Notes under the pieces: generated by a model
Seen by the model: the letters and a program-made list of their open reading frames with translations, nothing else
Told to the model about the DNA's origin: nothing
The model's database searches: none
NCBI GenBank assembly: GCA_014376805.1
Contig: JACMQU010000051.1
Span: forward strand, 1-63,797
Source: Bacteroidia bacterium
GTDB lineage: Bacteria > Bacteroidota > Bacteroidia > UKL13-3
Direction of reading: 5' to 3'
DNA: 63,797 nucleotides
Made by a program: the position numbers and the translations under genes
Shown: positions 34,934 to 43,360 of the stretch, in pieces
How the letters are laid out: every line of letters starts with the position of its first letter
How positions within the stretch are numbered: the first letter of the stretch is position 1

Positions 34934-35608
34934 TTAACAAAACACATCGGTTCCATTCATTAATCCATGTGTAAATCCCCAGGATACGAGGTGACATGCA
35001 TTTTTTAATTCGAGGGTTTTTAACAGGTTTGTCCTGTATTTTTCTATACTCGAAGCCTCATAACCTAGTACAGCCGCAATTTCTTTTGCGTTTTTACCCT
35101 TGGCCAGCAACCTGATTATTTTAAGGTCTGTTGGACTGAGATCATTTCTCCAATAACCCTCATCCTGTCCTTTTAAGGCTTTGTCATGGCTCAACTCTTC
35201 CCAATTTTTTAATTGGTCTAGATCCTTGTAAATGCTGGTTCCTTTCATTACTAAAGGGATGGTTGCAAGGATTGTGGTAATACTTTTCCTGCAATAATTT
35301 CTGATCCCGTTTTCCTGTAATTCATTTAATGCGGATGAATAAAATGCATGCGAAATTAAAAGGATTTTAAAACTAATTTTACTTTTTGTAAGAATTTTAA
35401 TTGTTTCTATGCCGTTTAAAATTGGCATTCTCAGATCAATTAGTAATAGGTCAATATCTGGTTTTTCCCTTTCCAGTTTGGTCATAAAATCGGCGCCATT
35501 CATGGCAACCAGAACCAGGTTAAAATTTCCGGTTTCATTTAAGTGCCTGCTTAATACAAAAAGATCAGTCGGGCAATCATCAACAAGGGCGATGTTTAAT
35601 TTTTCCAT
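34934..35608 (-). CDS. NarL/LuxR-type response regulator
   Basis: A 224-residue regulator. Receiver 1-~125 with acidic D10/D11, phospho-acceptor D58 (L-L-L-I-D-L-R-M-P), S86 at the switch position and K108 (Y-C-R-K-S). A ~30-residue linker precedes a LuxR-type helix-turn-helix (~150-215) with L-S-P-T-D-L-K-I-I-R-L-L-A-K-G and N-A-K-E-I-A-A-V-L-G-Y. No kinase is adjacent. It lies between two secreted proteins and is divergent from the 701-residue protein at 35893, a possible target (inference). Confidence 0.92.
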   Translation of the reverse strand: MEKLNIALVDDCPTDLFVLSRHLNETGNFNLVLVAMNGADFMTKLEREKPDIDLLLIDLRMPILNGIETIKILTKSKISFKILLISHAFYSSALNELQENGIRNYCRKSITTILATIPLVMKGTSIYKDLDQLKNWEELSHDKALKGQDEGYWRNDLSPTDLKIIRLLAKGKNAKEIAAVLGYEASSIEKYRTNLLKTLELKNACHLVSWGFTHGLMNGTDVFC

Positions 35609-35892
35609 AAGGCATTATATTGTAATACGATGTTAGTTAATGAAATTCACTTGTGCAATCCCATAAATAAGATTTATTTAATAATTTGTAAAAAACTGCC
35701 TTAAAAGTATCTCCTTAATGCATTAAATTTTGTGAATGCAGTTTAGAAAGAACTAGTAATTTTTCTGTTTTGTTGAATATATAATTGCAAAAAAGAATGG
35801 TTATGAGCAATTGATTCAAAATAATTAATCATATAATAACCGTTAAAGTAACTGTTTTTAACTGCAAATGTTCATCTTTGTTGCCATTTACA

Positions 35893-37998
35893 ATGAAGAA
35901 TTTTTTTATCTTTTTATATCTGTTTGTTTTTTGTGCAACACAGGGTTATTCTCAGGTAACTGCCCAAAGCCGTTTTACTACTGCCGGTCGCATAGGTTTG
36001 AGTGTAAATAATTACGGAACTTTTGGAAGGCCAACCGTAAGAAGTAATACTCAAGGACCACCTTCTATGTCCTTTCCCAGAGGAAGCGGCATTGAACACT
36101 TATTTGAAGCAGGAGTTTGGATAGGCGCATTAGTTAACGGACAGGTGCGGGTGAGCACGAGTTCTGTTGATGCCTCTTCCGGTTATAGCACAGGAGGTAG
36201 TGGTTTTGAGTTTACTCAGCTTAGTACAATTAAAGAACGCTCCAAGCTTTCCAGTAGCAGTAATTATTCTGCTTCGGCAACATCGCATCAGGATTTTGTG
36301 TTCAGGCTAACAGATAGTTTAGTTGTAATTCCGGGTACCACCATACCTATAAGCGGTCATGTAAATCCTTTGGGTGCTATCATTAAACTGGAAACCTATG
36401 CCTGGAATTTTTCGTTTGCAGATTTTTTTGTAATCTGTAATTATGAAATTACCAATTCATCTACGAACAGGTGGGATTCAGTTTTTATTGGAAATTTTAG
36501 CGACCTGGTTGTGCGCAATGTGAATGTTACACGTGATGCCGGGACAGGTTTTTTTAATAAAGGCCGCAATGGAGTGAACACAAAATACCATTCAATTTTT
36601 GCGTATGAAAGTTATGGTGATGACATAGATTTTACCCGATCGTACGGCTCTATGCAGTTTTTAGGAATGGACTGGAGAGGCATGTTTTTTAATGCTGCCA
36701 AACCTGATACCTTTTTATCATTAGGTTTACCCGCCCCAAAAGTTAATTATAATTTCTGGAATTTTAACTCGGTTGCTGTGCCATGGAATACGCCGGGAAA
36801 TGATCAGGAACGGTATTTAAAATTAAGCAATAGTATTGATTCAACAACTTTATATGGCAGTGACGGACCTATTTTAGGCATCCCCGCCAATTGGCTACAA
36901 TTAATTTCTGCAGGGCCGATTGTTAATGTTGAACCAGGAGAGAAATTCTTTTATAGTATTGCTTTTGTATGTGCAAAACAAAAAGAGCCTTTAAGTCATT
37001 TACCTCCTTCAAGTTCAAATATTATCACCACTACAGAATCGGAAAAAGAACTCATTGATAATTTAAAAAGGGTGCGTGCAACTTATGTTGGTGAAGACAT
37101 TAATGAAGATGGAAGATATAGGAAGGAGTTGGATCTGAACCTGAATGGAAAACTGGATCGCTATATTTTACCCGAACCACCCGAATCGCCGGTTACCAAA
37201 ATTGTAACCTCCGAAAATAAAATAGAAATATTCTGGAGTAACAGGGCAGAATTTTCTATTGATCCTATTTCCCGTCAGCGCGATTTTGAGGGCTATAGAA
37301 TTTACAGGAGTAATCCAGGGGATGATCTAAAGTTGAAAATATTGGATGAGGCTAATTTAATCGGGCAGTGGGACTCGGCAGGAAACAGTGTTGGGTTCAA
37401 CAATGGTTTTAATGCTGTAAAACTGTTTGAACCAATAAAGTTTGACGGAGATACCACCAGATATTATTATAAATACACACTCGAAAATTTATCGAATGGT
37501 TGGCAATATCTGGTTGTGGTAACCGCGTTTGACAAGGGAGATAAGAACCTCGGTATTGAGTCACTCGAATCGTCGTTTACAGAAAACGAAATAAGGGCTT
37601 TTACCGGCACCTTAGTTAATGATTTTAGCAGTACCGCAAAAAAAACAGGCGTTTATCCTAACCCTTACAGCACTACAGCAGCTTGGGATGGTGCTTCATC
37701 GCGTACTAAAAAAATATATTTTTATAATTTGCCCAACCGTTGCGAAATACATGTGTACACAAGCAGTGGTGATTTGGTTGCCACCCTGGCGCATGATGGT
37801 AAAAATTACAAAGGAGAGGGTATTGGATGGACAGGACTTTACGGAAATATTGACCGTACGGTAATGAGTGGTGGAGAACATGAATGGGATTTGTTGAGTG
37901 ATTCTAAAACACAGCTCACCACAGGCATCTACCTGTACACAGTAAAAGACCTGCATAATGGAGAATTGCAAAGTGGCAAATTTGCAATTATAAAGTAG
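35893..37998 (+). CDS. Large secreted protein with calcium-loop-like motif and T9SS-type C-terminus
   Basis: A 701-residue protein. ATG at 35893 gives a direct signal peptide (K-N-F-F-I-F-L-Y-L-F-V-F ... G-Y-S-Q), so the upstream TTG frame is not used. Around residues 400-418 two D-x-N-x-D/N-G loops (D-I-N-E-D-G and D-L-N-L-N-G-K-L-D) look like dockerin/thrombospondin-type calcium loops. Residues ~435-575 resemble a fibronectin III-like domain (F-E-G-Y-R-I-Y-R-S). The C-terminus starts with V-Y-P-N-P-Y-S and ends T-G-I-Y-L-Y-T-V-K-D ... G-K-F-A-I-I-K, a T9SS/FlgD-Ig-like domain with an insertion. Family function unknown. Its start is divergent from the NarL-type regulator gene. Confidence 0.83.
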   Translation: MKNFFIFLYLFVFCATQGYSQVTAQSRFTTAGRIGLSVNNYGTFGRPTVRSNTQGPPSMSFPRGSGIEHLFEAGVWIGALVNGQVRVSTSSVDASSGYSTGGSGFEFTQLSTIKERSKLSSSSNYSASATSHQDFVFRLTDSLVVIPGTTIPISGHVNPLGAIIKLETYAWNFSFADFFVICNYEITNSSTNRWDSVFIGNFSDLVVRNVNVTRDAGTGFFNKGRNGVNTKYHSIFAYESYGDDIDFTRSYGSMQFLGMDWRGMFFNAAKPDTFLSLGLPAPKVNYNFWNFNSVAVPWNTPGNDQERYLKLSNSIDSTTLYGSDGPILGIPANWLQLISAGPIVNVEPGEKFFYSIAFVCAKQKEPLSHLPPSSSNIITTTESEKELIDNLKRVRATYVGEDINEDGRYRKELDLNLNGKLDRYILPEPPESPVTKIVTSENKIEIFWSNRAEFSIDPISRQRDFEGYRIYRSNPGDDLKLKILDEANLIGQWDSAGNSVGFNNGFNAVKLFEPIKFDGDTTRYYYKYTLENLSNGWQYLVVVTAFDKGDKNLGIESLESSFTENEIRAFTGTLVNDFSSTAKKTGVYPNPYSTTAAWDGASSRTKKIYFYNLPNRCEIHVYTSSGDLVATLAHDGKNYKGEGIGWTGLYGNIDRTVMSGGEHEWDLLSDSKTQLTTGIYLYTVKDLHNGELQSGKFAIIK

Positions 37999-38109
37999 AA
38001 TAGTAGTTCAAGCTTTTGAATAATAAAATAGCCTTCTATCCATATTAAATCGTCGGCTATTAATAGGCATATGGCTTTTAGCAACTTATTTCTTCGCATC
38101 ATAAGTTTT

Positions 38110-38577
38110 ATGCATATTTTTGAAAACATCATAATAAAATTGCAATTAAATTTTCCTGAATATTACTTTCAAACTAAAAATGAAGATGGTAAAAAGCTTA
38201 TTTACGACATCATACGTAAAAAGTTTGTATCACTTACACCAGAAGAATGGGTAAGACAACATGTGCTTTGTTTTTTGGTTCAGACCAAAAAATATTCTGC
38301 TGCATTAATTGCGGTTGAACGCGAAATAAAATATAATAAGTTAAGTAAACGTTTTGATGTATTGCTTTTTGATAAATACGGTAAACCACTAATATTAATT
38401 GAATGTAAGGCCTTTGATGTTGCACTTACCACGAAAACATTAACGCAGATTGCTACTTACAATATGAATTTTAAAGTTCCTTATTTATTTGTTAGTAATG
38501 GCCTCAAACATATGTTGTTTGTGCTAAATGATAAGAAGGAGTACATACAAACAGAATTGTTTCCAGTGGCTGAATAA
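38110..38577 (+). CDS. HsdR N-terminal-like PD-(D/E)xK nuclease-fold protein
   Basis: A 155-residue stand-alone protein related to the N-terminal domain of type I restriction HsdR subunits. It has I-R-K-K-F-V-S-L-T-P-E-E-W-V-R-Q-H at 35-51, then the nuclease core: E73? region R-E-I-K, R-F-D-V-L with D83, and L-I-E-C-K with E98 and K100. The start at 38110 matches the usual N-terminus of this family (motif N-F-P-E-Y within 20 residues); an upstream ATG at 38071 would add 13 hydrophobic residues. No helicase, HsdM or HsdS genes are nearby, so it is not a working type I system. It is a widespread single-gene protein in Bacteroidota with no settled function. Confidence 0.85.
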   Translation: MHIFENIIIKLQLNFPEYYFQTKNEDGKKLIYDIIRKKFVSLTPEEWVRQHVLCFLVQTKKYSAALIAVEREIKYNKLSKRFDVLLFDKYGKPLILIECKAFDVALTTKTLTQIATYNMNFKVPYLFVSNGLKHMLFVLNDKKEYIQTELFPVAE

Positions 38578-38644
38578 GGGGTGGACTTATATTTTTTTTG
38601 AACCTTATTTCATTTAAATATTTTATACTGTTTTGGTACAGTTA

Positions 38645-39925
38645 TTACATCATTATACCGGCAAGTGTTGCACTTAAATAGGAGGCCAGTGTACCACAGA
38701 TTAATGCTTTAAATCCTAGCTTTGCCAAATCGCTTCGTCTGGCAGGTGCCAATTCTCCTATACCACCCACTTGTATAGCAATAGAACTGAAATTGGCAAA
38801 GCCACAGAGGGCAAAACTTACAATAACCAATGATTTTGGATCAAGGGTATGGGCAACAATCATGGGTGATAATTTTGAATACGCAACAAATTCATTAATC
38901 ACCATTTTTGTACCCATTAATGAACCAACTACATGTGTATCCTGTGAAGGTACACCCATAGCCCATGCAAATACAGAAAAAATGGAACCAAAAATTGCAT
39001 CCAGACTAAGGTGAGAAATGTTAATACCCAAAAAGTTAAGAGACAAACCAATGCCGGCTAACATAACACCTATTTTAGCAAGTATAACATCAACCAGTGC
39101 AATTAAAGCAATAAAGCCAATGAGCATGGCAATTACATTTAAAGCAACTTTTAAACCATCTGATGCACCATGAGAAATAGCATCCAGTAAATTAGCATGT
39201 TGTTTTTTTACTTCCAGTTTAATGGCTCCTTTAGTAGGAGATTCTTCGGTTTCGGGCCAAACAATTTTAGAAATTACCAATGCTCCGGGTGCGGCCATAA
39301 TACTGGCTGCGAGTAGATATGGCGCAGGCACCCCCATAGAAATATAAACAGCCATAACACCTCCGGCAATGCAAGCCATACTACCTGCCATACTTGCTAA
39401 AAGCTCACTCATCGTCATGGTATTAATATAAGGCTTAATCATTATTTGTGCTTCTACTTGTCCTACAAAAGCACTGGCAACATTAGATAATGCCTCACTG
39501 CCACTTACACGCATAACTGTATATACAATACGAGCAAAAAATGAAACTATAATTTGCATTAGCCCTATATGATAAGCAATGCTTACGAGTACAGCAACAA
39601 ATATGATAGTAGGCATAATTTTAAACATAAATAGAAAGCTGTATGCATCACCAAAAATTGGTTTTAAAAGTTCGGGTTTTATTAATCCACCAAACACAAA
39701 CTCCCCGCCCTTATCGGCAAGTTGGAGAAGTTGTTCTATCCTTTTTCCAACATAGGTAAAAATAGTTGAACCAACAGATGTTTTTAATATAAAAAGGGCC
39801 AGTGCCAGTTGCACACCAAGGCCACTTAAAACTACCCGGTAATTTATTGCTTTTCGGTTATTTGACAGCAAAAAGGCAATACTTAAAATGAGTACAATGC
39901 CTATCACTCCGGTAAATCTTTCCAT
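38645..39925 (-). CDS. NupC-type concentrative nucleoside transporter
   Basis: A 426-residue inner-membrane protein of the CNT family with ~10 membrane helices. Family motifs visible: G-K-R-I-E-Q-L-L, F-V-F-G near residues 75-78, S-E-A-L-S-N-V-A-S-A-F-V-G-Q-V-E-A and T-K-M-V-I-N-E-F-V-A-Y. Members take up nucleosides with H+ or Na+. The gene follows the DUF151 gene by 10 bp on the same strand, so they form an operon. Substrate range cannot be read. Confidence 0.93.
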   Translation of the reverse strand: MERFTGVIGIVLILSIAFLLSNNRKAINYRVVLSGLGVQLALALFILKTSVGSTIFTYVGKRIEQLLQLADKGGEFVFGGLIKPELLKPIFGDAYSFLFMFKIMPTIIFVAVLVSIAYHIGLMQIIVSFFARIVYTVMRVSGSEALSNVASAFVGQVEAQIMIKPYINTMTMSELLASMAGSMACIAGGVMAVYISMGVPAPYLLAASIMAAPGALVISKIVWPETEESPTKGAIKLEVKKQHANLLDAISHGASDGLKVALNVIAMLIGFIALIALVDVILAKIGVMLAGIGLSLNFLGINISHLSLDAIFGSIFSVFAWAMGVPSQDTHVVGSLMGTKMVINEFVAYSKLSPMIVAHTLDPKSLVIVSFALCGFANFSSIAIQVGGIGELAPARRSDLAKLGFKALICGTLASYLSATLAGIMM

Positions 39926-39935
39926 AGGTTATTAT

Positions 39936-40535
39936 TTAGCCTTTTCTCCGCTGAATTTCATCGCGGATGCGGGCCGCGTTTATGTAATCTTCTATCTTTA
40001 AAGCGTTGTCTAATAGTCCGTTTAATTGCTCTAAGGTAAGCTTTGTATATTCTGTTGTTGCGGCAGCCGGCGTTTCTGGTTTTTTCTTTTCTGCTGTTGC
40101 CGGAGCTGCTTCTGCTTCATGCAATTCATCATTAAACACTACTGCTGCTGCATCCATAATATCATCATAGGTGTAAATCGGACATTTAAACCTTACCGCC
40201 AATGCAATTGAATCAGATGTGCGGGCATCAATTTCGCGAATTTCACCATTTTGTTCACAAATCATTTTAGCATGAAAAACACCTTCATTTAAACTGTAAA
40301 TTACTACCTCATGCATTACAATTTCAAATGACTTGCAAAAATTAAGAAACAGATCGTGTGTCATGGGTCTGAAAGGCACAATTTTTTCTATTTCAATAGC
40401 GATGGCCTGTGCTTCAAAGCTGCCTATTACTACCGGAAGTTTGCGGTTGCTGTTTTCTTCTCCCAATATTAAAGTGTATGAACCACTTGTTTGTCCGGTA
40501 CTTAAGCCAACTATATGTAATTTTACCCTACTCAT
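39936..40535 (-). CDS. Bifunctional nuclease-family (DUF151) protein with C-terminal UVR motif
   Basis: A 199-residue protein. The N-terminal ~130 residues are the DUF151/BFN fold: L-I-L-G-E-E-N-S-N-R-K-L-P-V-V-I-G, E-A-Q-A-I-A, R-P-M-T-H-D-L and D-A-R-T-S-D-S-I-A-L-A-V-R. After an Ala/Glu/Pro linker (~145-165), the last ~35 residues form a UvrB/UvrC motif (L-L-D-N-A-L-K-I-E-D-Y-I-N-A-A-R-I-R-D-E-I). BFN proteins can have nuclease activity in plants; bacterial function is poorly known. It is the first gene of a two-gene operon with the nucleoside transporter, which hints at a link to nucleotide scavenging (inference). Confidence 0.9.
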   Translation of the reverse strand: MSRVKLHIVGLSTGQTSGSYTLILGEENSNRKLPVVIGSFEAQAIAIEIEKIVPFRPMTHDLFLNFCKSFEIVMHEVVIYSLNEGVFHAKMICEQNGEIREIDARTSDSIALAVRFKCPIYTYDDIMDAAAVVFNDELHEAEAAPATAEKKKPETPAAATTEYTKLTLEQLNGLLDNALKIEDYINAARIRDEIQRRKG

Positions 40536-40851
40536 TCATCTTGGTTTATCGCTAACGAATTAAGTAAATTAGCTGAACCTATGAAACAAAAATTTTAATA
40601 AAACAAAAATTAAATAAAAGTATGGGGGAATTGAGGGGGAATAGGAGGGTGGGAAGGCAGGTGGGCAGGAAGGTAGGAAGGTGGAAAGGTTGGAGGGCAG
40701 ACATAAATAATATGATCCTGATTAAAATCCAATTGCATGTTCAGGTATTTAGTAATTTCGGGTTTTTGAAATGTATGTAAGTCTTACCATCAATACCAAA
40801 GACAGTTAATAAACTCTTTCGTCATGCGGGTGTTAGTTGCGGCGCTATCTG
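40536..40851. other. Gap with G-rich tract at the edge of the decayed island
   Basis: Holds the G/A-rich tract at 40621-40701. The rest shows no gene. The island of broken genes begins at 40852. Confidence 0.5.
40621..40701 (+). repeat. G-rich purine tract with a G-quadruplex motif
   Basis: About 80 bp of nearly pure A/G on the plus strand. Bases 40624-40653 fit the four-run quadruplex pattern: GGGGG, 6-base loop, GGGGG, 7-base loop, GGG, 1-base loop, GGG. Further ggaagg/gtaggaag variants follow, in the style of the tract at 3824. Lies upstream of the DUF151/NupC operon start (40535). Confidence 0.75.
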
Positions 40852-41258
40852 TCAAAAGTTAAAGTGTACAAAATTGGTGGGGTTAAAAAATTCAAATTCT
40901 ACCTTGTCATTACCAATTGATAGAACGACTACTTGTCTGTAACAATCAATATAAGTAAGATACTTATCAGATTGTCGTTCAAATAATAGATACCATAATG
41001 TGCAAATAGAAAAAGAGAATCCTGAATCAAATTAGCGAAATCTTTATATGATTTTGCCATCTCCGCCGTTTCCATCTTCGAGTTAGATTTCGGGTTTTGT
41101 TTTTCAAGTTCACAAACCAGATTGGTATTCTGTGTTCGGTTCCATTTTGCACATTCTCGAAGTATTTTGTTAATGATTAAAGATGCTCGTCGCTTTTTTG
41201 AATGATTGTTTGTTCCTGAATTGTTTTTGTATAACTCAGAGTAAGTCTCAGTCAACAT
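40852..41258 (-). pseudogene. Frameshifted small gene of unknown function
   Basis: The ATG at 41258 has a good ribosome site (aggagaagg) and lies 20 bp after the stop of the previous pseudogene. The frame runs 109 codons to a stop at 40929, ending in an unlikely hydrophobic tail. Around 40981 a one-base shift leads into another open stretch (E-R-Q-S-D-K-Y-L-T-Y-I-D ... V-E-F-E-F-F-N-P) that ends at a TGA at 40852 and reads like the natural C-terminus. I infer a one-base deletion in a run of T. The intact protein would be about 135 residues. I do not recognise the family. The 109-residue version may still be made. Confidence 0.5.
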
Positions 41259-41278
41259 TTCTATGCCTTCTCCTGTTT

Positions 41279-41632
41279 TTATTCAAAGGGTGTAATATAC
41301 TTTGTTCCTTTATAAGTTAAAATCAGAATTATGAATCGCTGACCTCCACTATAGTCTCTTCCTGAGAATATTCTATTACGGAGACTATCAGCATAGTCCT
41401 CAATAAATTTAGTTTCTTTAAAGATGCCATAAAAATAATGTGATTGATTGTTTCGATTGGTATCAAAAACATACGGGTAGAAGTTTAAATCTTTTGCATA
41501 AAGACTTGCAAAAAGTTCATTGTCCTCATTTTTCTATATAGATATTGGATGGTTGTTTTTTTTGTGATTGCATGAGAATAGGAACAAGAGGCATAGAATT
41601 ACCACGCCATTACTTATATTTAGTTTTATCAT
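41279..41632 (-). pseudogene. Small lipoprotein gene with in-frame TAG
   Basis: From ATG at 41632 the frame gives a lipoprotein signal (V-V-I-L-C-L-L-F-L-F-S-C, cysteine at residue 21). A TAG at codon 33 (41536-41534) interrupts it, but the same frame then stays open for 84 more codons to TAA at 41279 with protein-like composition (S-L-Y-A-K-D-L-N-F-Y-P-Y, I-F-S-G-R-D-Y-S-G-G). A single substitution would restore a 117-residue lipoprotein. No family recognised. It lies directly upstream of the frameshifted gene at 41258. Confidence 0.6.
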
Positions 41633-41934
41633 TATGCTTTTGTTTCGTATCATAGGAATTTACAATTAGTTTGACATAACAGTTGGCGCACTTGATGAAG
41701 CCGAGTTTTGGAACAATTAATTATCCCGGTAAGATAACTCTTTTCATGTTTATAAGTTCAAATATTGATCGTAATAAAACTTGCACGCATTCGCTTCAAA
41801 CCGCCAACATCTTTTACAAAAACATCAATGTCTTAAAAATCTTTATTGCTTCCTTTTCATTGCTTTGGTTTAGCCCGTAAATAATAAGCCGCTTATTTCT
41901 TTGTAGCTTAAGTCGAATTGCAGTTAGACCTAAT
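41633..41934. other. Gap inside the decayed island
   Basis: No supportable gene on either strand. A 65-codon plus-strand frame (41683-41880) and short minus-strand open stretches have no start signals or family patterns. Confidence 0.4.
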
Positions 41935-42240
41935 TTATTTACCCTCTGTTTGGCAATCTTTGCTATAAGCCAGTTTTTGAATACTACAAGAAGCTTTGCA
42001 ATGGTTATCTGAGTAGTGAATTTTTGCTGAATATTTGCCGAAATTAAAGTGAAGTGTGTCTACTCCATTTGTTAATCCCCCAACATCAGAGTCGATCTCT
42101 TTGAAGTGAATAATTTTCTATTCCTTGGTTGATTGCAAAGAGAAATGTTTAAAGGTTATTAAGGTGTCTGAGGTTGTGTAACAGAAAGAAAAATTTACAC
42201 AAGAAAAAGTAATGAGGGATGTTCAAATAAATACTTTCAT
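41935..42240 (-). pseudogene. Small exported-protein gene with two in-frame stops
   Basis: ATG at 42240 opens a 102-codon frame ending at TAA 41935. TGA stands at codon 6 and TAG at codon 41; otherwise the frame reads as a hydrophobic N-terminus (L-I-T-F-S-C-V-N-F-S-F) followed by a soluble domain (H-F-K-E-I-D-S-D-V-G-G-L, H-F-N-F-G-K-Y-S-A-K-I-H-Y) with five cysteines. The retained frame across both stops indicates recent loss by point mutation. It starts 74 bp inside the island from the end of the IS-like element. No family recognised. Confidence 0.5.
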
Positions 42241-42313
42241 TTACTTGTTGATTGCATACAACGATTGGTGCACATGTAAGAGTAAGTTTATTTCGACTTC
42301 AATGATTTAAAGA

Positions 42314-43278
42314 ATAGGAATAGGCGTTTAGGTAACAATTTTAAATTGCTGATAATAGGCGCATAGGATCATTTTTTACCATCCTTTTTAGGAGTAAGTC
42401 GAAGATCGTCCCCATATTTTGCCTTCTGTTGTATCTGTAATGGTATTTATTCAGATACCCTTGCCTTCTTTCTTCAATGCAATGGTGATGTATTCCTCTC
42501 AGCCAACTCTTCATATTTAGATATGAATATGCATATCCTTAAAGTTTTTTCCGTCATCTGATGCAACTTGTTTCAGTTTTTTAAATTGAGTTTTCAATGG
42601 AATATATCCTCTCCATTCATCTGAAATAACTTCCGCTTTTTTAGATACATACTTGTGTAAAAAATTTTCTAATTTTTTTGCTGAAGTATTCTCTATAACT
42701 CAGGCGTATGCTCTTCCAACACCTGCGTTTGAAATTTCCAATGCAACTACTATTAATTTTTTGTCACCTTTGCTTCTACCTCGTTTTTGTTCCTCTGGTC
42801 CACCAATCATAAATTTATCTACATGAACCGCACCTGTTAATGGATACTGGAGGCTGCTTGCCATACCTTGCTGAATTTTCCATTTGAATTCCCAGCATGT
42901 TTTTTGGCGAAGTTCAAATTCATTACTTAACTTTAAACTCGACAACCCTTTCTTTTTTGTACTTATTTTAAAAACGATATTAAATGCTTTTAATAATGAA
43001 AATTTCACTTTGTCAAACATCGTTCCTGCGGTTTAACTTTCTTCATATCTACCTTTAGTGCATCGCCTATAATATAATTTTTTACCCTGGCTAAATTTAC
43101 TATTCTTACATCGTTTACAACTGAAGCCATCCTCCCATTTCATAAATGATAAATATTTTAAGCAATCATCATCTGTTTTAAATATATGGTTGAATGTTAT
43201 TGAATTCACACCAACAAATTTTACCCGTTCTGCCATTTGGCAGAGATAATATGTTGCGATCTAAACGCCTATTTCTAT
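42314..43278 (-). mobile_element. IS1595-like insertion sequence remnant
   Basis: A 965-bp element bounded by inverted repeats ATAGGAATAGGCGTTTAG (42314-42331) and, inverted, ATAGAAATAGGCGTTTAG (43278-43261), 17 of 18 matching. Inside is one transposase frame on the minus strand (42341-43236), broken as described in its own entry. Size and coding content fit the IS1595/ISXO2 group. No target-site duplication is evident in the flanks, which suggests the boundaries have also drifted or that the true ends differ by a few bases. Confidence 0.75.
42341..43236 (-). pseudogene. Broken IS1595-family transposase
   Basis: The N-terminal zinc-ribbon is readable (F-M-K-W-E-D-G-F-S-C-K-R-C-K-N, then Y-Y-R-R-C-T-K-G-R-Y) but the fourth cysteine is Gly. 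A TAA replaces an expected Leu at about 43032-43030, then the frame continues into the ISXO2-like catalytic domain (V-H-V-D-K-F-M-I-G-G; the expected Glu/Asp is Lys here). A TGA interrupts at 42702-42700; the frame goes on through V-I-S-D-E-W-R-G-Y. Near 42523 the frame shifts and the C-terminus follows in another frame (K-S-W-L-R-G-I-H-H-H-C ... Y-R-Y-N-R-R) to TAA at 42341. Two nonsense codons, one frameshift and altered key residues: inactive. Confidence 0.88.
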
Positions 43279-43360
43279 GAACCTTTTATCACTTATTTTG
43301 TTACAACAACTAAACAATGCGCATTTAAATAATTAAAATTCCCGTTTTTTCCTCAAAAAA

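Noticed and set aside
38110..38577. Type I restriction-modification system
   Set aside because: Only the N-terminal nuclease-like domain is present; no helicase part, methylase or specificity gene in the neighbourhood.
40852..42240. Possible integron cassette array (small unrelated genes, same strand)
   Set aside because: No paired RYYYAAC / GTTRRRY core sites or attC-like hairpins could be matched between the genes, and one gap is about 300 bp, too long for a usual attC.
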